64,000 bases of DNA from Smaragdicoccus niigatensis DSM 44881 = NBRC 103563 (GTDB lineage Bacteria; Actinomycetota; Actinomycetes; Mycobacteriales; Mycobacteriaceae), in the NCBI RefSeq assembly GCF_000380645.1, contig NZ_AQXZ01000007.1:38725-102724 (forward strand), in the 5' to 3' direction. The translations under genes were made by a program, and so were the position numbers. The notes under the pieces were generated by a model. It was not told the origin of the DNA, ran no database searches, and saw nothing but the letters and a program-made list of their open reading frames with translations. Each line of letters begins with the position of its first letter. Position 1 is the stretch's first letter. This document shows positions 46,667 to 55,016 of this stretch, one piece after another.

Positions 46667-46724
46667 TGCCGGGTCTGTGGGTCGAAACCTACATTCGTGG
46701 ATCACGGTATGTACAGACCCGGCA
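46667..46724. repeat. Inverted repeat with 12-bp perfect arms
   Basis: TGCCGGGTCTGT (46667-46678) and ACAGACCCGGCA (46713-46724) pair perfectly around a 34-nt loop in the gap between the KshB-like reductase and UbiB genes. It may be a terminator for the reductase gene or a regulatory RNA fold. Confidence 0.5.
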
Positions 46725-46760
46725 CACCTCAAGAACCCCCACTCGCGCGTCGAGCGCCGA

Positions 46761-47792
46761 TCACTGATCGAAGCGGACGTGTACGTTGTCGTCGATCGGG
46801 ACCGACTGACACGCCAGCCGGATCCCCTTGTTCAGCTCGTAGGTGTCGAGGGTGTCGTTGGCGAGCATTTTCACCTCGCCGCTCACCAGCGTGTACGCGC
46901 ACGAACCGCAGGAACCTTCACGACAGACGTACTCCGGATCGAGTCGCGCGGCCAGGAGAACATCCAGGAGTGGCACGTCCCGGGGCCAGGTCAGTCGATG
47001 CGAATCACCATTGATTTCGGCAAGTAGCCGGGTGCCGTGGGAGTCGTCCGGAGCCGGCACCACCGCCGGCGCGCCCTCGAACACATCGTTGCGCAGCGAC
47101 GTGAACGTTTCGGTCGTGACGCGGTCACGACCGACATCCACGCCCTCGAGGTAGTCGTTCACGACCGCCATGAAAGGTCCGGGACCGCAGAGGAATACGT
47201 GCCCACGCGGCGGGCGGATCATGGTGCGAAGACCGGTGACAGTGGGCAGGCCGCGCTCGGACTCGAGCCAGTGCACAACGTCGAGTCGGTCCGGAAAGCG
47301 GCGGGCCAGGTCGTCGAGTTGCGCAGCGAAAATGACCGACCGCGCATCGGTGTTGGCAAACACGAGCGTGACCTTGTTCTGATGCTCGTGGAGCGCAGCC
47401 TTCAGGATCGAGAGCAGTGGCGTGATACCGCTACCGCCGGCGAACAGCAGAAAGTCGACATCCCACCGACGCGGCACGAATTGCCCCGAGGGGGGCAGGA
47501 CATCGAGATACGAGCCGTCAGTCACGTTGTCGCAGATCCAGTTCGACGCACGGCCAGCCCGCGTGCGCTTGACCGTGATCTGGAGTCGATCGTCCACTCC
47601 CGGCGCGCTCGACAACGAGTAACAGCGCGCCAGGGCACCGAACTCGCCACATACTCGCACCGTCAGGAACTGACCGGGCCGGTACGGAACGTCAATCGCA
47701 CCGGCGTCGAAGACGATCGAAACCGCATCTGGTGTCTCTTGCACCGTGGCGCACACGCGTAAGGACCGCGCACCGGACGTCACTTCATTCAT
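46761..47792 (-). CDS. Flavin/2Fe-2S oxidoreductase (KshB/Rv3230c-like reductase)
   Basis: This 343-aa protein has an FAD domain (RCYSLSS), an NAD domain (FAGGSGITPLLSILK) and a C-terminal plant-type 2Fe-2S ferredoxin (CREGSCGSCAYTLVSG with a distal CQ). It passes electrons from NAD(P)H to an oxygenase, as KshB does for the steroid 9-hydroxylase and Rv3230c for DesA3. It is divergent from the mymA-like operon, whose ferritin-like diiron protein is a plausible partner. The ATG at 47792 has no Shine-Dalgarno; an upstream ATG at 47810 is possible. Confidence 0.9.
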   Translation of the reverse strand: MNEVTSGARSLRVCATVQETPDAVSIVFDAGAIDVPYRPGQFLTVRVCGEFGALARCYSLSSAPGVDDRLQITVKRTRAGRASNWICDNVTDGSYLDVLPPSGQFVPRRWDVDFLLFAGGSGITPLLSILKAALHEHQNKVTLVFANTDARSVIFAAQLDDLARRFPDRLDVVHWLESERGLPTVTGLRTMIRPPRGHVFLCGPGPFMAVVNDYLEGVDVGRDRVTTETFTSLRNDVFEGAPAVVPAPDDSHGTRLLAEINGDSHRLTWPRDVPLLDVLLAARLDPEYVCREGSCGSCAYTLVSGEVKMLANDTLDTYELNKGIRLACQSVPIDDNVHVRFDQ

Positions 47793-47821
47793 GAACACAA
47801 GTGTGCGCATCCAATGAGCCA

Positions 47822-47869
47822 TTGACAAGTGGCACATAGTCGAGTGATCCTGTTTGTCATGGCAAACAG
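47822..47869. promoter_or_regulatory. Divergent promoter with start-site operator
   Basis: TTGACA (47822-47827) is a perfect -35 for the rightward operon, and its reverse complement reads TTGTCA, a -35 for the leftward reductase gene, so both promoters share one element. CTGTTTG-6-CAAACAG (47850-47869) is a 7-bp inverted repeat lying over the ATG at 47859 and is a candidate repressor site. Confidence 0.4.
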
Positions 47870-48854
47870 CCGGTCAATGACGACCACCAACCTCGATGTC
47901 CCAGCGTCACCGACGTGGCGCTCGCGCGCCGCATCCGCCGCGGCCCGCCGGACGATTCGTCAGTTCAACAGTTCGCTACCGAGCAACCGACTCGGCGTGG
48001 CGATCGGCCGCGGAGCGGTCGCCGCATTCATGTCCGCCCTCGGACCTCCGCTCCCCGGCACCACGGTCGTTCCCGTACGGGACCCAAAGGTTCGAGGAGA
48101 ATGGGTCCTCGCTCCTGGCGTGCGGCACGCCGACCGGGCCATCTACTACATCCACGGCAGCGCGTACGTCATCTGCTCTCCACGCACCCATCGCGGTCTT
48201 GCCTCCCGGCTGTCACGGAAAACCGGGCTGCCGGTCTTCCTCATCGACTACCGCCTCGCCCCCGAGCACGTGTTTCCCGCTGCCGCCGACGACGTCGAAT
48301 CGGGTTATCGCTGGTTGCTGTCGCGCGGGCTCACCGCCGACCAGATAGTCGTCGCAGGCGATTCCGCAGGCGGCCATCTGGCACTCGATCTGCTCATCGA
48401 CAACGCCCGGACGGGTACGCCACAGCCCGCCGGCGTCGCGCTGTTCTCGCCGCTGGTCGACCTGACTTTCGAACTCGCCGCCGCCGAGGAGCGCCACAGA
48501 CCAGACCCGCTCATCACCGCTCGCGCGGCGCGGCGGACCGTAGCGCTGTATACCGCCGGCCAGCCCGACGACCACCACCGACTCAAACTGGCCTTCCCCC
48601 CGCGCATCGCACTGCCGCCGATCCTCGTCCAAGCAGGTGGCGACGAAATGCTCGCAGCCGACGCGCGCTACCTGCAGAAGGTCGTCAGCGCCTCGGGAAA
48701 TTCGTGCGAGCTCGAGATCTGGCCCGGGCAGTTCCACGTCTTCCAGGCCCTGCCGCGCTTGATTCCCGAGGCCGAGCCGGCCCTCGATCGCGCAGCGTCG
48801 TTCGTCGGCGAAACGCTCGCCGGCGCTTCCACCCCCGAGGAAAAGGTGAGCTGA
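47859..48854 (+). CDS. Alpha/beta hydrolase, HSL/LipR-like esterase
   Basis: This esterase of about 331 aa has an altered oxyanion motif (IHGSAYVICS where the family has HGGG), nucleophile Ser in VAGDSAGGHLALDLL, then GGDEMLAADA and a late His in QFHVFQ. It resembles LipR of the mycobacterial mymA operon, in which esterase, SDR and MymA monooxygenase genes also cluster. The start is uncertain: ATG 47859 or ATG 47877, with GTG 47829 less likely. The stop overlaps the SDR start by 1 bp. It probably hydrolyses an ester formed by the monooxygenase. Confidence 0.82.
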   Translation: MANSRSMTTTNLDVPASPTWRSRAASAAARRTIRQFNSSLPSNRLGVAIGRGAVAAFMSALGPPLPGTTVVPVRDPKVRGEWVLAPGVRHADRAIYYIHGSAYVICSPRTHRGLASRLSRKTGLPVFLIDYRLAPEHVFPAAADDVESGYRWLLSRGLTADQIVVAGDSAGGHLALDLLIDNARTGTPQPAGVALFSPLVDLTFELAAAEERHRPDPLITARAARRTVALYTAGQPDDHHRLKLAFPPRIALPPILVQAGGDEMLAADARYLQKVVSASGNSCELEIWPGQFHVFQALPRLIPEAEPALDRAASFVGETLAGASTPEEKVS

Positions 48855-49756
48855 TGTTTGGATTGGACTTGATTTTCGGAGGCAAAGACGGAGTTTCGTA
48901 CAACGCGAAAGCCGTAGTCACCGGAGCCGGCAGCGGAATCGGTCGCGCGTTCGCGGTCGAACTCGCTGCACGGGGCGGCGAGGTGCTCTGTGCGGACATC
49001 AACAAAGACAGCGCTGACGACACGGTCCGCCTCATCGAACGTGTGCACGGCGGAAAAGCTCACGCCGTCTTCTGCGATGTCTCGCGCCGCGACGACGTCG
49101 AGAGTCTCGCGATGCACGCCGAGCTGATCTTCGGTGGGCCGCCGACCCTCGTCATCAACAACGCTGGCGTCGGCATCGGCGGACGCACGGTCGGCAACAT
49201 CGGATTCGCCGATTGGGAGTGGGCGCTCGGAATCAACCTGTGGGGAGTCGTCTACGGCTGCGAGGTCTTCGCCCCGCTGCTCCGCGCGAACTCGGCCCGC
49301 GCGGGAATCATCAACGTCGCCTCAGCAGCCGGCTTCGCGGCCGCACCCCGGATGGCCGCCTACAACGTGTCCAAAGCCGCGGTGCTGGCGCTGTCCGAAA
49401 CGATGTCCGCCGAAATGTCCGGCAGCGGCGTGACGGTCACGGCCCTGTGCCCCACGTTCGTCAAGACGAACGTCGCCCGCAACGGAGACCTCACCGAGAA
49501 GTCTCTCCAGATCGCCGACACCTTGATGCGGTGGACCGGCTTCTCCCCCGAGCGCGTCGCGCGGACAACGCTCGACGCACACGACAAAGGCCACCTCTAT
49601 GTCCTCCCACAGCTCGACGCCAATCTCATCTGGCATCTCAAACGGCACCTGCCGGCGCAGTACACAGCCGCCCTCGGCCTTCTGAATCGAATTCTGCCGC
49701 AAGACAACTCGCATTCGATTCAGCCACTTCTCCCCACCCAGACAACAGGAGTCTGA
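48854..49756 (+). CDS. Short-chain dehydrogenase/reductase
   Basis: This 300-aa SDR has the cofactor motif VVTGAGSGIGRAFAVEL (about residues 22-38), NNAGVG, and the catalytic Ser-Tyr-Lys in NVASAAGFAAAPRMAAYNVSKAAV. A C-terminal extension of about 60 residues is typical of mymA-cluster SDRs (Rv3085 type). It should interconvert an alcohol and a ketone that the Baeyer-Villiger enzyme can oxidise. GAGGAAAAGGTGAG precedes the ATG, and the gene is coupled on both sides. Confidence 0.9.
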   Translation: MFGLDLIFGGKDGVSYNAKAVVTGAGSGIGRAFAVELAARGGEVLCADINKDSADDTVRLIERVHGGKAHAVFCDVSRRDDVESLAMHAELIFGGPPTLVINNAGVGIGGRTVGNIGFADWEWALGINLWGVVYGCEVFAPLLRANSARAGIINVASAAGFAAAPRMAAYNVSKAAVLALSETMSAEMSGSGVTVTALCPTFVKTNVARNGDLTEKSLQIADTLMRWTGFSPERVARTTLDAHDKGHLYVLPQLDANLIWHLKRHLPAQYTAALGLLNRILPQDNSHSIQPLLPTQTTGV

Positions 49757-49757
49757 C

Positions 49758-50678
49758 ATGTCATACGACTTCGATCACATGCTCGAAACGATCAAGGACA
49801 AGCAGTGGGCTCTGGCGGACATCAATTGGGATGCCCCCGGAGCGGACACCATGAGCCCCGAACTGTGGAGCAAGCTCAAACCGTTCATGGCGGACCTGAT
49901 GTGGATCGAGAACGTCGGCGCGCGCGGATTCGCCGCCATGGCGAAAAAAGCGCCGACTGAAACACTCAAGGACATCTATCGGCACTTCCACGCCGAGGAG
50001 CAGAAGCACGCCAACGCCGAACTCGCACTGATGCGCCGCTGGGGCATGCTCGACGGCGAGGAGATCCCCCAGCCGAACATCAACGTCAAACTCGTGATCG
50101 ACTTCCTCGACAAGTACTCCGACGGAATGTCGCTGTCGTTCCTCGGCACGGTGATCCCGATGCTCGAAGTCGCGCTCGACGGCGCGCTCATCAAGTTCAT
50201 CACCGATGAAATCAAGGACCCGGTCGCGCAAGAAGTGTTCCGCCGGATCAACTCCGACGAATCTCGCCACCTGGCCACCGACTACGCCGTCATGGACCTG
50301 CTGGGGCACGCCCGCACCCGGAAACTGATCATCGACCTGGTTGGCGGGTGGCTCAGCCCATCCCTCATGATCGGGATCCTGAGCTATGTGCCGCTCCTGA
50401 ACAAGATGCGGGACAACGTCGTAGCCATGGGCGTCGACGAAGAGCGCCTCTACGCCGCACTGCGCCGCTACTCGGCGGTCGGCGAACGGAGCAAGTGGGC
50501 GCGACGACTGCCGATGTACCAGATCGTCAGATTCCACGGCTCGATGGTCATCAACCGCAATCATCCGTACCACTTGCTCGCCGATGCGCTGGTGAAGATC
50601 ACCGCGCACATCCCCGCCGGAATGCTCTCGGGCCAACCGACGTGGTCGAAGGAACTGACCTACCGGCCGGCCGCATGA
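49758..50678 (+). CDS. Ferritin-like diiron protein
   Basis: This 306-aa helical protein carries two carboxylate-His motifs of the ferritin-like diiron fold: HFHAEEQKHAN (about residues 75-85) and NSDESRHLATDY (about 161-172), with Glu ligands in ENVGARGF and MLEVALD. Proteins of this class are oxygenases, desaturases or hydrolase-like metal proteins. It starts 1 bp after the SDR stop and overlaps the monooxygenase gene. The divergent reductase could supply its electrons. I do not recognise a characterised relative. Confidence 0.8.
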   Translation: MSYDFDHMLETIKDKQWALADINWDAPGADTMSPELWSKLKPFMADLMWIENVGARGFAAMAKKAPTETLKDIYRHFHAEEQKHANAELALMRRWGMLDGEEIPQPNINVKLVIDFLDKYSDGMSLSFLGTVIPMLEVALDGALIKFITDEIKDPVAQEVFRRINSDESRHLATDYAVMDLLGHARTRKLIIDLVGGWLSPSLMIGILSYVPLLNKMRDNVVAMGVDEERLYAALRRYSAVGERSKWARRLPMYQIVRFHGSMVINRNHPYHLLADALVKITAHIPAGMLSGQPTWSKELTYRPAA

Positions 50679-52276
50679 CAAACGACATCTCGAACGCCAA
50701 CATCTCGAATGCCGACATCTTCAACGACGAGGACGGTCACCAGATGACAACCCAACACACGCCTCCGATGGCCACACTCGACGTCGCCATCATCGGTGCC
50801 GGCTTCGCCGGAATCGGAACAGCGATCCGCTTGAAGAGCAAGGGGATCACCAACGTCGCGATCTTCGAGCGGAGCGACCGAGTCGGCGGAACGTGGCGCG
50901 ACAACACCTACCCCGGCGCGGCGTGCGACATCCCGTCGCGCCTGTACTCGTACAGCTTCGCGCCCAACCCCGACTGGTCGCAGACGTACTCAGGTAGCGG
51001 GGAAATCCTCGGCTACATCGATCGCATGGTCGACGACTACGGCATCCTCCCCTCGATTCGCTTCTCGCACAACATCATCGGAATGGACTTCGACGAGGAC
51101 GCCGGTCTGTGGCGAATCCGAGTCGAAGGCCACGACAGCACCATCGACGCGCGGACGGTAGTGCTCGCATCGGGCCCCCTCGCCAACGCGAGCCTGCCGA
51201 ACATCCGCGGCATCGAGGATTACCGGGGCCACAAGATTCACTCCGCCCGCTGGGACCACGATTACGACTTCACTGGCAAGAAAGTCGCCGTCGTCGGAAC
51301 CGGCGCGAGCGCGGTCCAGATCATCCCCGAACTCGTCAAGCAAGCGGCCTCGGTGAAGGTGTTCCAGCGGACCCCGGGCTGGGTCCTGCCCCGGGTCAAC
51401 CATCGCACCAATGCACTCTCCAAACAGATCTACCGGCAGATTCCGGGCGCGGAGTCGCTGGCCCGACAGGCCTGGTTCTGGGGCCACGAATCGGTCGCGC
51501 TGGGTGTCGTCTGGGATACGCCGCTCACCCGCGTCGTGGAACTCGTCGGCAAGGCACACCTGCGTGCCCAGGTCAACGACCCGTGGTTGCGGCGACAGCT
51601 CACACCCGACTTCCACGCCGGCTGCAAGCGACTGCTCATGAGCAGCGACTACTACCCCGCCCTCCAGCGGGACAACTGCAAGCTGGTCACGTGGCCGATC
51701 GCACGGATCTCGGAACAGGGCATCCGCACAGTCGAAGGAATTGAGCACCAATTCGACTGCATCGTCTTCGCCACAGGTTTCGATGTTTCGAAGACGGGCG
51801 CTCCCATTCCCATCACCGGCCGGGACGGTCGCGTTCTCGACGACGAGTGGAAACGCGGCGCGTACGCGTTCAAGAGCGTCGCCGTTTCCGGGTATCCGAA
51901 TCTGTTTCTCACGTTCGGCCCCAACTCCGGACCGGGACACAGCTCCGCGCTCGTTTACATGGAAGCTCAGATCGATTACCTCACCAACGCGATCGGCGTC
52001 CTTCTCGATCGCAACCTGCGAATCCTCGAGGTCCGGCGCGAGCGACAGGACCGCTACAACGAGAACATCCAACGACGGTTAAAAGCCACCACCTGGAACT
52101 CAGGCTGTAAGAGCTGGTACCTGACCGAGGACGGATTCAATCCATCGATGTTCCCCGGATTCGCCACCCAATTCGTCGGCCAGCTCAAGAGCGTCGAGCT
52201 GACCGACTACACCGCGATCCCCGCCCGCCGCCTACCCCGGCAGACCAAGCGGGCGACGGTATCCGCATCGAACTAG
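50675..52276 (+). CDS. Baeyer-Villiger-type flavin monooxygenase (MymA-like)
   Basis: This 533-aa flavoprotein has the FAD motif IIGAGFAGIGTAIRL, the GGTWRDNTYPGAACDIPS stretch, a BVMO-like fingerprint YRGHKIHSARWDHD (first Phe replaced by Tyr) and NADP motif VVGTGASAVQIIPEL. It fits MymA/EtaA-type enzymes that oxidise ketones or thiocarbonyls. ATG 50675 overlaps the previous stop, but family similarity starts only after residue 32, so the ATG at 50744 or 50768 may be used. The intervening 15-bp triple repeat encodes ISNANISNADIFN. Confidence 0.88.
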   Translation: MTNDISNANISNADIFNDEDGHQMTTQHTPPMATLDVAIIGAGFAGIGTAIRLKSKGITNVAIFERSDRVGGTWRDNTYPGAACDIPSRLYSYSFAPNPDWSQTYSGSGEILGYIDRMVDDYGILPSIRFSHNIIGMDFDEDAGLWRIRVEGHDSTIDARTVVLASGPLANASLPNIRGIEDYRGHKIHSARWDHDYDFTGKKVAVVGTGASAVQIIPELVKQAASVKVFQRTPGWVLPRVNHRTNALSKQIYRQIPGAESLARQAWFWGHESVALGVVWDTPLTRVVELVGKAHLRAQVNDPWLRRQLTPDFHAGCKRLLMSSDYYPALQRDNCKLVTWPIARISEQGIRTVEGIEHQFDCIVFATGFDVSKTGAPIPITGRDGRVLDDEWKRGAYAFKSVAVSGYPNLFLTFGPNSGPGHSSALVYMEAQIDYLTNAIGVLLDRNLRILEVRRERQDRYNENIQRRLKATTWNSGCKSWYLTEDGFNPSMFPGFATQFVGQLKSVELTDYTAIPARRLPRQTKRATVSASN

Positions 52277-52293
52277 AGGAGAACGAATCATGA

Positions 52294-52336
52294 CGCGCCC
52301 GGCCACCAGTCGAAACCAGTCGACGGGCCGGGCGCG
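52294..52336 (+). terminator. Hairpin after the mymA-like operon
   Basis: CGCGCCCGGCC and GGCCGGGCGCG form a perfect 11-bp stem with a 21-nt loop that itself contains the direct repeat ACCAGTCGA twice. It could terminate the operon or attenuate the MerR gene downstream. Confidence 0.55.
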
Positions 52337-52448
52337 TACTGCCTCGGTGGGGCTTCCCCTCCGCCGGCCGCTGTCCCGCCTGCCGGGCCTTGGACCTGCC
52401 ATGAAGTCGATAAGCTGGACCTCGGGAGTCAACCCCGAGAGGAGCGCA

Positions 52449-53210
52449 GTGACCGGCGAGTACCGGATCGACGACTTGGCGCGCGCCGCCGGCACGACGG
52501 TACGAAACGTCCGCGCCTACCAAGAGCGGGGTCTGCTCATGGCACCCGCGCGTCGCGAAGGCCGGGCGGCGATCTACAACGAGTCGCACCTCGAACGGCT
52601 CAAGATCATCGACCTCCTCCTGCAACGAGGGTTCACCACCGCCCACATCGCGGACTTCATCACCAGCTGGGAAACAGGCAAGGACCTGACCGAGGTCCTG
52701 GGCCTCCAACATGCGGTGACCGCCACGTGGACCAAGGCGGCCGAGGCCATCGTGATTCCGCGTGAACTCGCCTCGGCCTTCCTCGGTGACGGCGACGCCG
52801 AACTCCTCGCCAAACTCAGCGGCCTCGGTATCGCACAACTCGACGCCGACAACGTCACGATCACTCAGCCCAAACTGCTCGAGACATTTCAGGCGCTGAA
52901 TAAGTACGGACTCGGTCTAGCCGAACTCATCGATCTCTTCACGTCGGTCAGCGGACGAGTCAAAGAGATCGCGGACCTACTGGTCCATGCGGCGAGATCC
53001 CACATCACCGCACAACACGGCAATGGCTGGCTACCCAACAGCGACGACGAAGTCAGCCACCTCACAGAGATGCTCAACACCCTCCGCGAAGTGGGGGTGT
53101 CCGCGGTGCACACCACCTTGGCCAGCGCACTCGATGAAGCGGTGGAGACCGAGCTCGCCGATTATCTGGTCGGCGTCGCCGATAAGCGCGGACGGAAGCC
53201 GAGCGACTGA
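52449..53210 (+). CDS. MerR-family regulator
   Basis: This 253-aa protein starts with a MerR winged helix (YRIDDLARAAGTTVRNVRAYQERGLL, about residues 5-30, then RLKIIDLLLQRGFTTAHIADFI). The 180-residue C-terminal region has no metal-binding cysteines, so it is not a metal sensor. GTG 52449 follows GAGAGGAG; an in-frame ATG at 52404 is the alternative. Its place at the end of the mymA-like operon suggests it controls that operon, much as VirS does for M. tuberculosis mymA, although VirS is of a different family. Confidence 0.85.
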   Translation: MTGEYRIDDLARAAGTTVRNVRAYQERGLLMAPARREGRAAIYNESHLERLKIIDLLLQRGFTTAHIADFITSWETGKDLTEVLGLQHAVTATWTKAAEAIVIPRELASAFLGDGDAELLAKLSGLGIAQLDADNVTITQPKLLETFQALNKYGLGLAELIDLFTSVSGRVKEIADLLVHAARSHITAQHGNGWLPNSDDEVSHLTEMLNTLREVGVSAVHTTLASALDEAVETELADYLVGVADKRGRKPSD

Positions 53211-53279
53211 CCGTATTCGTACTCCCAGCTGCCACGATTCCGGACTTTCAACGCGCCCCGGCCACCCCGCGCGCGGGCG

Positions 53280-53285
53280 TAGAGT
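53280..53285 (+). promoter_or_regulatory. Leaderless -10 element (TAGAGT)
   Basis: TAGAGT, 6 nt, then the ATG at 53292. Confidence 0.55.
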
Positions 53286-53291
53286 CAGGCC

Positions 53292-55013
53292 ATGACCGCC
53301 ACCGATACACCGCTTGACACAGCGGAATTGGATGCCATCGTCGCCAGCCTTCACGAGCACGCGAAGGAGTGGGCAGACCTTCCGGCCGCGGACAAAGCGG
53401 ACTTCATGGACGAGATTCGCGGCCTGATCGCCGACAATGCCGACGAGTGGGTCAAGCGATCCGTCGCGGGCAAGAAGGTCGATCCGTCGTCCCCATGGGC
53501 CGGCGAGGAGTGGATCTCGGGACCGTGGGCGACCGCCGCGGCCCTCGAGGGCTACGCCGACTCGCTTCGCAAGATCGCCATGGGCGAGAAGCCGAAGCCG
53601 AAGAAAGTGCGAACCCGCGCCGATGGCCAGGTCATCGCGAAGGTCTACCCGATGTCGGTGATCGACAGCCTCCTGATGAACGGCGTAACCGCCGAAGTCT
53701 GGATGCAGGAGGGCGTCACCCCGGAGAACCTCGCCAGCACGACCGCGGTCGCGTACGACTCACCGTTCGCCGGCGAAGTTGCGCTCGTTCTCGGTGGCGG
53801 CAACATCAACTCCATCCCGCCGCTGGACACCTTGTACGAACTCGTCGCCGATCGCCGCGTCGTATTGCTCAAGATGAACCCGGTGAACGACTACCTCGCC
53901 GACGTCATGCGCGCGATCTTCAAGCCGCTCATCGATCGCGGATTCGTCGCCGTGGTGTCTGGCGGAACGCCCACCGGCGCGTACCTCACGCGACACGACG
54001 GCATTGACAAGATCCACATCACCGGCAGCGCCCGCAGCCATGACGCGATCCTGTTCGGCGTCGGCAAGGAAGGCGAGAAGCGCAAGGCCAAGGACCAGCC
54101 CGAGATCGACAAGCCGTTCACGAGCGAGCTCGGTGGCGTCGGTCCGGTCATCGTCGTGCCGGGTCCGTGGAACAAGAATGACGTCAAGTTCCAGGCCGAG
54201 AACATCGCGACGATGAAGCTGCACAACTCGGGCCACAACTGCATTGCCGCTCAGGTCGTGATCCTGTCCGAAGGCTGGGAACTGCGTGAGCCGCTGCTCG
54301 AGAAGATCGATGAGCAGTTCCGCTCGCTCCCGCCCCGCTCGGTTTACTACCCGGGCGCCTCGGCACGCCTGGACGCCGTCAACGAGAGCTATCCATCCGC
54401 AGAAGTCATTGGGACTGGGGACCAGCGTCGTGAATTCGTCCGCGGCCTCGACTCCACCGCCGCCGAGACCGCGTTCCAGGAGGAGTACTTCTGCCCCGCG
54501 CTCGCGCAGACCACGCTGCCGGCCACGGACCCACTCGAATTCCTGCGCACGGCAATCGACTTCGCCAACGACAAGCTGATGGGCACGCTCGGCTCCACGA
54601 TCCTCATTCACCCGAAGACCATCAAGGAGATCGGCAAGGACGCTCTCGAGAACGAGGTCGCGAGGCTGAAGTACGGTGCCATCGGAGTCAACATATGGAA
54701 CGCCGGTGCGTTCCTGATCTCCGAGGCGACCTGGGGCGCCTTCCCCGGTCACGCCCGGACGGACATCCAGTCCGGAACCGGAGTCGTCCACAACGTGCTG
54801 TTGTTCGACAAGCCGCAAAAGACCGTGGTCAGCGGACCGTGGTACGCGTTCCCGCGGTCGTTCAAACACGGCAAGAAAGACCTGCTCCCGAAGCCGCCGT
54901 GGTTCGTCACGAACAAGACCGCCGCGACCACGGGTCGCCGGATCGCGAGCTTCGCAGCGCGGCCGCAGTTGCGGAAGATTCCGGGAATCTTCGCTTCGGC
55001 GTTGCGCGGCTAG
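53292..55013 (+). CDS. Aldehyde dehydrogenase family protein
   Basis: This 573-aa protein is longer than typical aldehyde dehydrogenases (about 480-500 aa). The catalytic Cys is in HNSGHNCIAAQ, the general-base Glu in SELGGVGP, and the cofactor region includes HITGSARSHDAI. An N-terminal helical region of about 100 residues and a C-terminal basic tail account for the extra length. The substrate is unknown; the nearby mymA-like operon makes oxidised lipid products possible. A leaderless promoter precedes it, and the cyclase gene follows after 3 bp. Confidence 0.87.
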   Translation: MTATDTPLDTAELDAIVASLHEHAKEWADLPAADKADFMDEIRGLIADNADEWVKRSVAGKKVDPSSPWAGEEWISGPWATAAALEGYADSLRKIAMGEKPKPKKVRTRADGQVIAKVYPMSVIDSLLMNGVTAEVWMQEGVTPENLASTTAVAYDSPFAGEVALVLGGGNINSIPPLDTLYELVADRRVVLLKMNPVNDYLADVMRAIFKPLIDRGFVAVVSGGTPTGAYLTRHDGIDKIHITGSARSHDAILFGVGKEGEKRKAKDQPEIDKPFTSELGGVGPVIVVPGPWNKNDVKFQAENIATMKLHNSGHNCIAAQVVILSEGWELREPLLEKIDEQFRSLPPRSVYYPGASARLDAVNESYPSAEVIGTGDQRREFVRGLDSTAAETAFQEEYFCPALAQTTLPATDPLEFLRTAIDFANDKLMGTLGSTILIHPKTIKEIGKDALENEVARLKYGAIGVNIWNAGAFLISEATWGAFPGHARTDIQSGTGVVHNVLLFDKPQKTVVSGPWYAFPRSFKHGKKDLLPKPPWFVTNKTAATTGRRIASFAARPQLRKIPGIFASALRG

Positions 55014-55016
55014 CCC

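Noticed and set aside
47915..49756. 613-codon frame that would fuse an Arg-rich N-terminus to the SDR
   Set aside because: The N-terminal 313 codons are an out-of-frame reading of the esterase gene; the SDR has its own ribosome-binding site and start at 48854.
50348..52276. Longer start for the flavin monooxygenase inside the diiron gene
   Set aside because: The extra N-terminus is an out-of-frame reading of the diiron gene; ATG 50675 overlaps that gene's stop in the usual coupling pattern.
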